A stretch of DNA of 64,000 nt from Xanthostigma xanthostigma (taxonomy: Eukaryota > Arthropoda > Insecta > Raphidioptera > Raphidiidae): the NCBI GenBank assembly GCA_963575645.1, contig OY754469.1, positions 13,224,001 through 13,288,000 of the forward strand, read 5' to 3'. Positions within the stretch are counted from its first letter, which is position 1. Each line of letters opens with the position of its first letter. Both the position numbers and the translations under genes were made by a program. Positions 33,780 through 44,155 of this stretch are shown here, in pieces. The notes under the pieces are model-generated. The model was not told the DNA's origin and ran no database searches. It was given only the letters and a program-made list of their open reading frames with translations.

Positions 33780-34425
33780 ATTCCAGCCAATTGGGCGACG
33801 GAACCATTCCAACTTCAAAAATGTTGACATTTGATTATAATAAAGAAAATAAAATTTCTGATATCGCGTGAGGTGACGCGGGTAGTGGCTAGTATTCAAT
33901 ATGATATTAACTATTCGTTGCCATGGTTACCTACATAGTATGTTCCACGTCATGTAAAAATTAATCTAAGCATGCCTAACTAGTTTATTTCTGACAGATC
34001 CTTAAAACAAAAGAGCTGCTGATTTTTTTTTATTTTTGTAATATTTCCGAAACTATTAAGTATAGAAAAAAAATTATTTAACAAAACTTTCTTGAAAAAA
34101 ACAGAATAATAAGCCGTTATGAAAAGTATACCATTATTATATAAAAAACACCGTTATAGCATATATCTCTTCTGCGCATGCACCGATTTTCTCCAAAAAC
34201 AATAGGGATCTTCATATTTGCATACCAAACTTCCTCCCAAAGTTTGGTTTCAATCCGATCATCCGTTTGACCCGTATCGTGTTCACAGACAAACAGACGC
34301 ACAGAGTTTTTTTCAAAAATATGTTTTTTGGATTCGGGGGACCTCAAAACGGAAAGATATTGTAAAATTTTTGAAAAGTGATTTTTGACCTAAACTAGTA
34401 CCATTCCCCACTTGTGGGTTGGAAT
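33780..34425 (+). mobile_element. Family B copy 2, complete
   Basis: Left end AATTCCAGCC and right end GGGTTGGAATT are imperfect inverted repeats. GTAAA lies outside both ends and may be a 5-bp target duplication, though it falls in A-rich sequence. Contains the hairpin-CTAG segment at 33862-33891 and all blocks of the family. The 76-codon minus frame is repeat-derived. Confidence 0.75.
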
Positions 34426-35335
34426 TGTAAAATCTCTATCAAAACAACTAAAAAGTATACGTTTTGGCCTATATTACAAATATACAGCCAAGTCTCGGTA
34501 ACGTGACCATTCAAAAACGAGAACACACTAAAATCGGTTAGAGGGAAGTCGGTGAAAAACGATTATTACTCGGACGAAAGCCAGGCCGGTCAACTAGTGA
34601 CCATATTAATATATTGTCGACGGAACATATGTGCAAAATTTCAACTAAATCGGAGTTAGGAAGTAGATGAAACATCGATCGCAAGTTTCGAAACAAACAA
34701 ATAAATGTGCGGAACATGAAGTAAAATACAACCATTAAATACGAAATATAGTTATCTTCCAAAATACTCGAGATATAAGCCTGGAAAGTCATGTCTAGAC
34801 CACTCTGTATATGAATAAAGTTTTGAAGAGAATAAGGCGTGCCCCCTTTGCAAATAGAGAATGCGCGCTGCTGTCCTCGGGGACCGTCGGTACAGTGTTT
34901 GATTATGTATTACTGATCATGAATATTGATATTAATGGAATTATTCGGGGCGGCTCTCATTTCTGAAAGCCAATAATAAAGTATATGTGTGACAGTTATT
35001 GGGATTAACTGCAAGGGAATCCTTTTTAGTTTCATGCGGCGACCTTATGACTCACGGTCACAAGAAGGTAAAAAAGGAAACGCGCATTAAAATTTTATCG
35101 TGATTTCTCACCAGTGCGTTATTCCTTTACAAGAGAACAATTTTTATATAAAAAAAACAAAACGTGTCAGCTCACGCGGAAAGTGAAACTTCTTTAGAGT
35201 AACGAATTCGTTTCATTGTTGAATTACCAACGTTTCTAAACATTAATGTCCCTTTTCATTTTGAATTTTCAAAATTTATCTTATATTCCCCCGCCTTTGA
35301 ATCATTTCATGTCGCTACTTGGTACTAAAACATTT
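34426..35335. other. Spacer, partly unique and less AT-rich (34.83-35.08 kb)
   Basis: 34.55-34.80 kb reads like an old repeat body (TGTGCAAAATTTCAACTAAA then TCGGAGTTAGG). 34.83-35.08 kb has higher G+C and no match in the window. No gene recognised. Confidence 0.35.
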
Positions 35336-35339
35336 TTTA

Positions 35340-35972
35340 CCATTCCAACCCACAAGTGGAGAATAGTACTAGTTTAAGTCAAAAATCACTTTTCAAAAAT
35401 TTTACAATATCTTTCCGTTGAGGTCCAACGAATCCAAAAAACATATTTTTGGAAAAACTCTGTGCGTCTGTTCGTCTGTTAGTCTGCGAACACAATACAG
35501 GTCAAATGCATGAGCAGATTGAAATCAAATTTTGGGAGGATGTTTGGTATGCAAATATGAAGAGCCTTATCGTTTTTGAGGAAAATCGGCGCATGCGCAG
35601 AAGAGATATATGCTATAACGGTGTTTTTTATATAATAATGGTATACTTTTCATAACGGCTTATTATTCTATTTATTTTTCAAGAACGTTTCGTTAAATTT
35701 TTTTTTCCTAAATTTTATAGTTTCGGAAATATTTTGAAAATAAAAAAAAATCAGCCGCTCTTTTGTTTTATGGATCTGTCAGAAATAAACTAGTTCGGCA
35801 TGCTTTGATTAATTTTTACATGGCGTGGAACATAATATTATGTAGGACACCATGGCAACGAATAGCAAATATCATATTGAATATCAGAAATGTTATTTTC
35901 TTTATTATAATCAAATGTCAACATTTTTGAAGTTAGAATGGTCCCATCGCCCAATTGGCTGGAATTTTTTTG
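35340..35972 (-). mobile_element. Family B copy 3, inverted, without the hairpin-CTAG segment
   Basis: Same blocks as copies 1 and 2 in reverse. On the minus strand it reads TTTCTGATATTCAATATGAT directly, whereas the other copies have about 30 extra bases between TTTCTGATAT and TCAATAT. Short frames here are repeat-derived. Confidence 0.8.
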
Positions 35973-35974
35973 TT

Positions 35975-36160
35975 TGCTTCTGAACTAACAGCTTTAAACA
36001 GTTTTTTTGAGATGATGCCGTAATTTTATATAAAATATTTAATAAAAACAATCCTATAGCGCAATTTGCACCGAGTAAGACACATTAACAACATTTCATT
36101 AAAATCGGTTCAGTGGTTTCGACCAAAATTGTGACACGAGAATTTTATTTATAAAGATTA
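35975..36160 (-). mobile_element. Helitron-like repeat fragment
   Basis: Shares TTTGCTTCTGAACTAACAG, AAGACACATTAACA and AATCGGTTCAGTGGTTTCG with 5.4 and 13.1 kb. The 3' hairpin end is missing because family B directly abuts it. Confidence 0.55.
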
Positions 36161-36530
36161 CATGTATCAATCGCGTGCGAAATAATATTTCTCGTTTTAA
36201 CATAATGTCACCGCTCGTACGTAATAAACCACATTACGCAACTAAATTACTAGATTACGTGTTGTGGGTCAATTTTAAACAAGCGACTACTTACGAAAGG
36301 TACGTCAAGAAGCAATAGCTCTATACGTAAGTCATTAGTGTATTTTTTTGCCGCGCGGTTTGGCACACGTATAAAGTACTTAAGGGTGGTTACAACTAAG
36401 TATCCGTATAATGGGACGCCGTATCACTTTATGGCTGGAACAGATACAAAGTGATCGCATTGACCGTGACTGATAGGACAAAGTCGGGATAGCGTCGTAT
36501 CTATTCTCAAACAACTAGGGATGGAACAAT
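36161..36530. other. Unique spacer upstream of the LINE
   Basis: Mixed composition with several CG sites; no repeat or gene recognised. Confidence 0.35.
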
Positions 36531-36533
36531 ATA

Positions 36534-37412
36534 GTGCGAGATCCAAATGTTTTACAAAACACAGAATGTTTGCTGTATGCGGATGATGTTAAAATATTTA
36601 AAACTGTAAGCGATAGTAATGACTGTGTATTGATACAATCTGACTTAAATAAAATCAACGATTGGTGCCAACTCAACAAATTGTATCTCAATATCACAAA
36701 ATGCAAATGCTTATCTGTCACTAGGAAGCAAAATATAGTAAAATATGATTATTCCATACTTAACATTCTACTTAAGAGATGCGATATTATTAGAGACTTA
36801 GGTGTCACATTTCTGAGCAATCTATCTTTTAAGACACATATAGAAACCTTGGTTAATGATGCATATAGAATCTTAGGACTTATTACTCGTTTTTCAAGAG
36901 ATCTAACTAACATTAATGTTATCTTTATACTGTTCAATTCTTTTGTTAGATCCAAACTTGAATATGCTGCAGTCATATGGAATCCGATGTTTAACTTGTA
37001 CATAAAAAAAATAGAAATGGTTCAAAGCAAATTCCTTAGATTTCTCCATTACAAATTTGAGCACTATTACCCAAAATTTATGCCTTATCGCGATTTAACT
37101 AGCTTTTATAATGTTAAGACACTTCAATGTCGACGAGAGGCTGCACTTTTAATTTTTGCGTATAAAATATTGCATGGATACATTGACAACAGTAGCCTAC
37201 TATCTCAATTCAACATTGTTGTGCCAAATTTGAGAACTAGAAGTAAATGTATTCGTTTCACCACAAGCATAAGACCCACAACTTTGGCTCACGATGGTTC
37301 TCCCGTTGCTCAAATGACTCAATTGCTAAACAAGCATCTGTTTACATTACCAGAGATTGACCTTTTTGACATTGGCCTTCGTAAATTTATGTCTAGCTGC
37401 TATATTAAATGA
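36534..37412 (+). CDS. Reverse transcriptase, C-terminal part, of a jockey/CR1-like non-LTR retrotransposon (5'-truncated)
   Basis: An uninterrupted frame encodes the end of a LINE reverse transcriptase and the downstream thumb and C-terminal region. The catalytic box LLYADDVKIF lies at residues 13-22 (YADD 15-18). It is followed by INDWCQLNKLYLN (41-53), the IRDLGVTF motif (86-93), RSKLEYAAVIWNP (139-151) and IEMVQSKFLRF (160-170), all usual for jockey-superfamily elements. The frame opens at a GTG with no credible start: the endonuclease and N-terminal RT are missing, as expected from 5' truncation on insertion. It ends at TGA, followed by a 3' UTR and an AAATATAAAT tail. The long open frame in AT-rich DNA suggests a fairly recent insertion. 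It cannot be autonomous. Exact clade is uncertain. Confidence 0.88.
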   Translation: MRDPNVLQNTECLLYADDVKIFKTVSDSNDCVLIQSDLNKINDWCQLNKLYLNITKCKCLSVTRKQNIVKYDYSILNILLKRCDIIRDLGVTFLSNLSFKTHIETLVNDAYRILGLITRFSRDLTNINVIFILFNSFVRSKLEYAAVIWNPMFNLYIKKIEMVQSKFLRFLHYKFEHYYPKFMPYRDLTSFYNVKTLQCRREAALLIFAYKILHGYIDNSSLLSQFNIVVPNLRTRSKCIRFTTSIRPTTLAHDGSPVAQMTQLLNKHLFTLPEIDLFDIGLRKFMSSCYIK

Positions 37413-37601
37413 TTTTTAATGTACTTGGCACTAATGTGAACTTGTAAGAACTCATCTTATTATTATTTTTTTGTTTTGTGTTATATCTTATGTTATAATT
37501 TGTGTGCGTGTATATTAATTATGAATACTACTCTGTAATTGGGCATTTTGCCTGTTGAGTACGTTCAATAAATATAAATAAATATAAATATAAATATAAA
37601 G
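36534..37601 (+). mobile_element. 5'-truncated LINE insertion with AAATATAAAT tail
   Basis: Spans the RT fragment, a ~150-bp 3' UTR ending CTGTTGAGTACGTTCAATAA, and an AAATATAAATAT tail at 37566-37601. The tail directly abuts the MITE at 37602, so one landed at the edge of the other. No target duplication was found. Confidence 0.8.
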
Positions 37602-38118
37602 GTGGCACTTCACATGGCTATTTGTGTTCGCTATTGGGTGTTTGTTGTATTTGTCAAAATATATGACGTTCAAGGCAAACATGCAAATAGAGGCAAATAC
37701 GACCATCTACACATGGCAGTCAAATAGCAAACACACAAACATCTGGCAGCAGAACGCACGGTTCAAAATTCCAGGAATTTTAGCACTGTTTCATTGTCCC
37801 AATTCATTTTCAATAGTAATTGTTCCAGTTCTCGCTCACAGCACAGACACAAAAATACTGCACGTCCGTACAGGTTCAAGTCGCGTGCGCTTCTGAATAT
37901 GGCCATTGTGTGGACGGTTTATTTGCGTATTTGCCTATTTGACTCGTTTGATGTGCCTCAAATAACCGACAAGCGCACGGTAACGCGTATTTGGTATTGG
38001 CCTTATTTGTCAAATAGGCAAATAAGGCCAACACTTTGTCAAATAGACTATCCACACTTGGTAATTGTTTTCCAAATATGCTAAATACACAAATACAAAT
38101 AGCAATGTGAAGTGCCGG
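37602..38118. mobile_element. MITE with GGCACTTCACATGGC ends
   Basis: Left end GTGGCACTTCACATGGCTAT and right end ATAGCAATGTGAAGTGCC are inverted repeats of about 30 bp. The interior has many CAAATA/TATTTG motifs in both orientations. No target duplication is clear because the left flank is the LINE tail. Open frames over it are not considered coding. Confidence 0.7.
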
Positions 38119-38652
38119 CATTAGAAATATTTACACTTATCTGTTATTTGATGATGACAAAGATGATATGTTAGATAATGAATGCATTGATAAATCGCAC
38201 ACGGGTTGCCTAGCTAAATCGCGTACCGATGCTGGTAAAGTAAATAAATTCTAATTAATTTTTTTGGATCAACTTCCCCGATTTGCTAACCATATAAATA
38301 GAGCCTAAGATGAGAGAATATATAACACAAATAATATGTTAACAAAACAAATAAACTCAAGGTAGGCAAAACACAACTATTTACAAGGCATGTTTATGTG
38401 ATTGATTTATATTTATGTATGGAATCAATGGTATATTCCAATTCCTTGTGTCATATTCTCTCATTTTAAGCTCGATTTTTATGATTAACAAATCGGGGAA
38501 ATTAATCCAAAAAAGTCAAATAGAATTTATTTAATTTAACACAATCGGTACGCGATTTAGCTAGGCAACCCATGTGCGATTTATCAAATTATCTAACATA
38601 TTATCTTTGTCATCATCAAATAACAGATGAGGGTATATATTTCTAATACCGG
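38115..38652. repeat. Inverted duplication, ~215-bp arms
   Basis: The left arm (38115 to about 38335) starts CCGGCATTAGAAATATTTAC. The right arm (about 38437-38652) is its inverted copy, ending TATATTTCTAATACCGG. The arms share TTATTTGATGATGACAAAGA and TTGCCTAGCTAAATCGCGTA. On the minus strand the right arm is the end of an open frame (38561-38791) with the peptide LLFDDDKDNMLDN, and the left arm carries a similar but shifted reading. The source is unknown: a foldback element or a duplicated gene fragment. Confidence 0.75.
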
Positions 38653-39975
38653 ATCTTAGACTAATATAATCCCTTATCCTATCAAAAAATAGAAATGCGA
38701 AAACTGAACAATAGTAGGTTATGTATACTGTATATAACGCATAGCGAGTTTTATCAGTAATATAATAATCACGACGAGAAATATATAGCATTTTTGCGCA
38801 TACCTCCTATAGAATAGGTAACTGATTTTCACCTAATTTTCAAAAGTTTTGACAGTTCAATTTTGAGCAAGATCATTTCTAATTGTAGACTGCGTTCAAT
38901 TCTCATGCGATTAAACTATATGATTTACCATGAAATTGGTAGTACCTACGACAGCGTTTATTTTCCTTTAAGAAACTTTACAGCACTAGTGTTAAATGTG
39001 TCACTTCACGACCTCTATAAAAAGTTACGTTATAGAAGGGAAGGTGCAAAAACTTCTTTTAAAACTATTTGTTTAGACAACTAAAGATTGTAAATCTAAA
39101 ACCATTCCAATCCGAGACTATAAAAATTATACCTATTTGAAGTAGGTACGATTTTTTATTATTAATAAAATTTTAGAACTGATGTTCCATAATATTTGGG
39201 TTTAATATCGTTTTGTATCTCCACTCTTTTACCGGCAAAACCCGTTACGGTCAAAAATTTTGAAAGACCACCTGAATTATGGAAAACTGCATGTTTTAAC
39301 CGTTTTTAAGGTAAATGTTTTTCTCTGAAGAATTTACATATTATAGACATTTTCAAATGTTTACGTGGAATTTCGCTAAACTGCAGAAACAGAATAAATC
39401 AAATCTGATATATCTCATTCAACAACAGAATATCGATTTTAGATGTGAAATTGTTTTTCCCTGCCCCTAATTTATAGCATCTTACATTGACCTAATGAGT
39501 CTAGAGCACCTAAGAGACAATGTTTTTTTTCCTGGCCTTGATGACTCTTGCTTGCATGCTCGTCTATTATTTATCTTTTCGAACAGTCGGCTTCCATTTT
39601 CTGTTCGGATTTCTGTTAGACATTGAAAAATTAATGCTTCGTTTTGTTTATCGCTGAATAAAAAATGTACATACAGTATGTAAAGTTGTTTTTGGAATTC
39701 ACATGTACAAATAAACTTGTGTAAATATTATCTGCAGTAATTAATTATTTTTTATCAAAGTAGTAAATTTAAAATTTTCAAAAATAAGCTACTAATCAAG
39801 GTTATATTACATAAATTCAGTCATATTTGAATATAAAAGAAGAAAAACAATTTCAAAACTTTTTTAACCATACTTTTTGAACAATTCACTTTAAATTTAT
39901 AATTTATCATAATTTAAGATGCAGTGAACAATTTTACTAAATATTTATTAATTTTTGACTAATTAACAAACTAAA
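38653..39975. other. Spacer, no gene recognised
   Basis: A 73-codon frame (38863-39084, plus) has no motif. The rest is AT-rich and unmatched. Confidence 0.4.
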
Positions 39976-39976
39976 A

Positions 39977-40016
39977 TGTATCTGAAGATGACTGTAGATT
40001 TGAAAGCGCTAATACA
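39977..40016 (+). ncRNA. Hammerhead-ribozyme-like motif 2
   Basis: In order: TGTAT, CTGAAGA, T, a weak stem II region GACTGTAGATTT, GAAA, GCGC, T, A, ATACA. TGTAT/ATACA pair perfectly as stem I. AGCGCT is self-complementary, giving a minimal stem III for a dimeric hammerhead, and CTA is a permitted NUH cleavage triplet. Stem II is poor. The surrounding element could not be delimited. Confidence 0.45.
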
Positions 40017-40278
40017 ACTAAAAAGATCGAAAGAATTTATGATTGTTAGAGACACATTTTTTATTCCAGTCTTTTTAAAATAATTTCGATGCAATTTTGA
40101 AATTCTGAAATATTCCTAGTTTGCCTTGACTTTTTCATAGCCCACAATCCACAGGTTCTAATTTAAGAGTTGGTAAAAGTGACAATAGGATTTTCAATTT
40201 ATTAAAAAATAAAAATAAATAAAAAATGTGTCTTGGTTCTAGGCCAACCAGTCTTAAAAAATATAAAATGTATAGTAA

Positions 40279-40425
40279 CTAGCGGTTCGTCTCGGTTTCA
40301 CCCGGGTGCAAAAGAACGAATGGGGGGACATGAGTACGCAAGTTCATCTTAGTTTACCGAGATGAATGTTGTGTCTAAATTTTATGATTATCGGATTTAC
40401 CGTTCAAAAGTTTTTGAAATAAGAC
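40279..40425 (-). mobile_element. Helitron-like 3' end fragment
   Basis: The minus-strand end is CACCCGGGTGAAACCGAGAC then GAACCGCTAG-T, preceded by the GATGAATGTTGTGTC.AAAT and GTTCAAAAGTTTTTG blocks of 14.68 kb. The 5' part is missing. Confidence 0.6.
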
Positions 40426-40450
40426 AATAGAAATGTACTAAGATTATAAC

Positions 40451-40544
40451 CACTTTTGGCCCCAAAATAACCCGGCTTTTGGCCTCGGATTAACCTGAAT
40501 TTTGGCTTCGAAATAACCCTGATTTTGGCCCCGAAATAACTGAT
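40451..40544 (+). repeat. ~24-bp minisatellite, four units
   Basis: The units CTTTTGGCCCCAAAATAACC, CTTTTGGCCTCGGATTAACC, TTTTGGCTTCGAAATAACCC and TTTTGGCCCCGAAATAACTG follow each other at a ~24-bp step. Confidence 0.85.
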
Positions 40545-42070
40545 AATTTGATATGTACCAAAAACATGTAGTTTATGAGAAATTTTACTGTTAATATTTT
40601 ATGGCAACGTAGACAACTTTTTATAGATATATACTGATTAAGTCTAAAATAGTTCAAAATTCAAATATATATTTTTACTAGACACGCCCTAAAGCACAAT
40701 TTTAATAAGAAACGATGAATGAACACTTTGAGGACACAAGACGCCAACTTCTAAGAAATAAAAATAACTATACAGTGTGATTTCTACTAAAAATTTCAGT
40801 AGTAAGAACGCGGCATTGCACTTGGGACTTGGGAGGTATTCTGCCTTTTTGTGCTACTGTCACTGTACCAATATTTGTTGAACGGTTTTAATCAATAAAT
40901 CAATCTTGGCATCAATTACTTTTTAAAAAGCCTCCTTCCTTGTCGAACTTCCATATTACCATAAATATTGATGTTTAGTTTCATTTTTAAAGTTCTATAA
41001 ATTAGTAATACATATTGGATATCTATTATCCATCCAGAAATAGTGTAGAATAACAAATCATTTTGATTTGAAGTTTATTTTACAAATTCGGTGGTACCTA
41101 GCCTTCTTTTAAATCTCTCCCAAATTTAGGTAAAGACTTAATAATCGACAAACTTTAAAACAATTATAATTTATAACATTTTCATTCGTTGGTTCAACAA
41201 CTACGTCTCCGTCATTTTCCTCAGCTGTATTTAGATAAAATTTCTATATTATTTTAGAAACAGAAGCAAAGTTTTTAAACTATTACATTTTCAAATAATT
41301 ATTTTTTTTTATTATAAAGAAAATTTTTTCATGTTTGCTATTTTTTTCTGCGAAAACCTTTTCTCACTTTCCGAGGAACCCATGACCTGAGTCGTTTTTT
41401 ATTTCCCCGCCTGTAATCCTTCTCAACAGTATTCTCAGAGCGTTCCATAATACGTAGGTACTAATGCACAGAGATTTTTACTTCAACAATATATGATTGT
41501 TTTCGCTTGCCTATCTAAGTACTAAATAAAATCATATTTCACGGTTTTACCCTATATCATACGTCTAGTTTGTGTTGCGAAATGAGACGAGGCGATGTTG
41601 GAGCGAGACATCACAATAAAAGTGTACGCCTACAGTATGCGTTTTAGCTACCTCGTCTCTCACCGCGGGATCCCTGTAAAACTTGAGGAAAGTGATCCAA
41701 CAGCGTTAAAGTTTATTGGTCATGAAGTCTAAATATGGGAATTATCTAAAAGGAAGACTACTTTGTGGGACCACTGGAATCTGTTAAAAGCTTTCAGCCA
41801 AACTGCTTTATCACTACATTATATTAAGACGGATTTCTAAATCGGAACACACTGTAGATTTAATATGTAGATAGCTATAGGGGCACTTCATGTCTACTAC
41901 AACACTGCAATAACGACTAGTCTTGAAAATCCCATTTCATAGTAACTAGGTATATAAAGAGTACAGTTGACTGTCTTTGCTGCTATATAATATCTTCCAG
42001 ACATCAATTATGTATTCATTGGAAAATTGTTATCGCACACTACATACTTCCAGCCCGTACTGCACAGAGA
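40545..42070. other. Long spacer, no feature recognised
   Basis: AT-rich up to about 41.37 kb. 41.38-42.07 kb has more G+C and CG sites (AATGAGACGAGGCGATGTTG) and may be host single-copy DNA. No open frame above about 60 codons was noted. Confidence 0.4.
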
Positions 42071-42078
42071 CTCTATTC

Positions 42079-42614
42079 CAGTGATTCCCAAAGTGGTCTA
42101 TATCGGCCCCCAGGGGTCGACGACAACTTGCAAGAGGTCCATGTCGGTGGGAAAAAAAACTGGGGGTCCATGAAATAAAAATGGGGGTCGACGATAGTCA
42201 ATCTCCTAACAAAAAAAGAAACAAACTGGACACCGTTAACCGAAAAATTTAAGATTAAATCTAACTAAATTGATGCCAAATGTTGAAAATATATTATTAA
42301 AGCATCAGGTTCATCCCTCACACTAAAAGCATATATTTTTTGCTTAGTTATTTTATGTAACAGAAAGTAAATTTTAATTTGATTCGTTTAATTTGAATCT
42401 AATTAATAAATGCATAAAAATAAACATTTTACACTATATTTCACTACCATTATAAATTTAAATCGTTCAAAGTGAGTAGCACTATACCAGCTGTCAAAAA
42501 TACATTTCAAATTAATGAATTTGCATAAAATCAATATCAGATAAGCAGGGGGTCTACCCGAAACCGAGAAACATGGCAAGTGGTCTACGAGACAAAAAAG
42601 TTTGGGGACCTCTG
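42079..42614. mobile_element. hAT MITE, complete
   Basis: The ends CAGTGATTCCCAAAGTGG and TTTGGGGACCTCTG are imperfect inverted repeats of the CAGnGnTnCCCAA type. CTCTATTC at 42071-42078 and 42615-42622 is a perfect 8-bp target duplication. GGGGTCGACGA, GGGGGTCCATG and GTGGTCTACGAG motifs lie near the ends. 536 bp. The 78-codon minus frame is not considered coding. Confidence 0.9.
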
Positions 42615-43286
42615 CTCTATTCCGATAATACATCATCAAATTACCTTACATAGGTCACGGAACGAAGTGTATGTGTGAATGTAATAGAGATCGAACAATG
42701 TTGAATAATGATAGTCGAAGTACCAGCGCATCAGCACAGTATAGGAGCTCTTTAAACTGCGATATCAGTCGCCCTTAACCCTAACTCGACAGTTCTGACG
42801 ATAGTGATACATAAACCACGTACCGTGCAGTGTATTGGTTTGATTTTTTTCAGTATTGACAAATTATTTTTTCCAACCAACTTAATTAATGATTTTAGTA
42901 CTTACAGGTTAAATTGAAAAACTTCCAGCCAATTGGGCGACGGGACCATTCCAACTTCAAAAATGTTGGCATTTGATTATAATAAAGAAAATAAAATTTC
43001 TGATATCATGTGAGGTGACGCGGATAATGGCTAGTATTAATTCAATATGATATTTGCTATTCGTTGCCATGGTTACTTAAATAATATGTTCCACGTCATA
43101 TAAAAATTAATCAAAGTATGCTTAATTAGTTTATTTCTGACAGATTTACAAAACAAAAGAACAGTTGATTTTTTTTATTTTCAAACTATTTCCGAAACTA
43201 TAAAGTTTAGAAAAAAAAGTTAACGAAACTTTTTTGAAAAAATAAATAAAATAATAAGCCGTTATGAAAAGTATACTATTACTATA

Positions 43287-43856
43287 CAGTATGTTAATGC
43301 GTAAGGTGCACATAGGGAAATTAGCATTGGGAAAAAATACTTAGATCAGAGTTAGCCATTACTGCATTTATTGAATTGAATTATCGTGGTAATCTTGAGG
43401 ATTTCTGTTTTATTTTGATTTATTTTTATTTTACTTGGCTTTTTTAATAATAAAAAACTCTTATAAATCATTATTTTAATTTTTTTGTACAAAAATAAAA
43501 CAAAAAAACAACTCCATCTGTTTGGAAACATTTCATTCAAGAATTGTCTGACTGGTATGACGTATGCGCGTTGGTAAATCAGTGACCCAATGTCTTTAGG
43601 TTCAACACGAATAGGCGGACATATTTGATCTCGGACCATATTTAAGTATTTTTGGGAATTTAATGTCCCATTAATAAAAAAAATCCGATTATGTTGTAAT
43701 CATTTGAATATTTTCTTCGGTAGTATACACATTCATTTTGCAAAAGAGTACCTATTATCTGTCAAATTGAAAAACAAGATTTCAAGGCTCACCCTGATCC
43801 AGTCATTTTTTCCTAATGTTAATTTTCCTATGTGCACCTTACGTGTTTACATACTG
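43287..43856. mobile_element. Tc1/mariner-type element nested in family B
   Basis: The ends CAGTATGTTAATGCGTAAGG and ACGTGTTTACATACTG are inverted relatives that share AAGGTGCACATAGG inside (arms about 55-60 bp), each flanked by TA. The element sits in a site that other family B copies show empty. It holds a remnant of the transposase on the minus strand. 570 bp, so internally deleted. Confidence 0.85.
43480..43690 (-). pseudogene. Tc1/mariner transposase remnant
   Basis: Minus-strand translation gives FINGTLNSQKYLNMVRDQI and then VRQFLNEMFPNRW. These match the order of the IS630-Tc1-mariner transposase region around the second catalytic aspartate (GTxNxxxYLN..., then xVRQFLNExFPNRWIG). Between them, the expected QQDGAPPH-like catalytic segment is replaced by unrelated residues (VEPKDIGSLIYQRAYVIP), so the aspartate is not recognisable. 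The frame after FPNRW loses similarity at once. Only about 60-70 codons remain of a usual ~340. Not functional. Confidence 0.75.
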
Positions 43857-43885
43857 TATAAAAACACCATTATAGCATATAATAT

Positions 43886-44155
43886 CTCTTTTGTATAAAA
43901 TAATAATGTTGTATTCGGATTCAGCGCACTCGAAAACATATTTCTAGAGCTTTGGATTTTTTAAGATTGTGAATTCAATGGATATCTCTATATCTAAAAT
44001 CTCGGTAAACATATCTGTAGCTAAAAATCTATCGGTGTTTTGGCTATGCGCCGACGGACACTTTTTCTTAGTGACCTTTAAACTATAAAATAAAACCATT
44101 TTCGATCAACTTAACCGCGAACCAAATCTCATAAGGTTTATGCGGGGTCCTTTCA
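43886..44155 (+). mobile_element. Family F, one arm only
   Basis: Reads as the inverted left half of 4.25-4.78 kb, equivalent to the right half of the foldback: TTCGGATTCAGCGCACTCGA, TCTGTAGCTAAAAATCTATC, ACACTTTTTCTTAGTGACC, and the end TTATGCGGGGTCCTTT. Confidence 0.7.

Larger units (their letters stand above)
42917..43880 (+). mobile_element. Family B copy 4, interrupted
   Basis: Starts CTTCCAGCCAATTGGGCGAC and keeps the hairpin-CTAG segment with changes. It runs to AAAAGTATACTATTACTATA, is interrupted by a Tc1/mariner-type element (43287-43856) and resumes for a few bases (AAAAACACCATTATAGC) before family F begins at about 43886. Confidence 0.75.
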
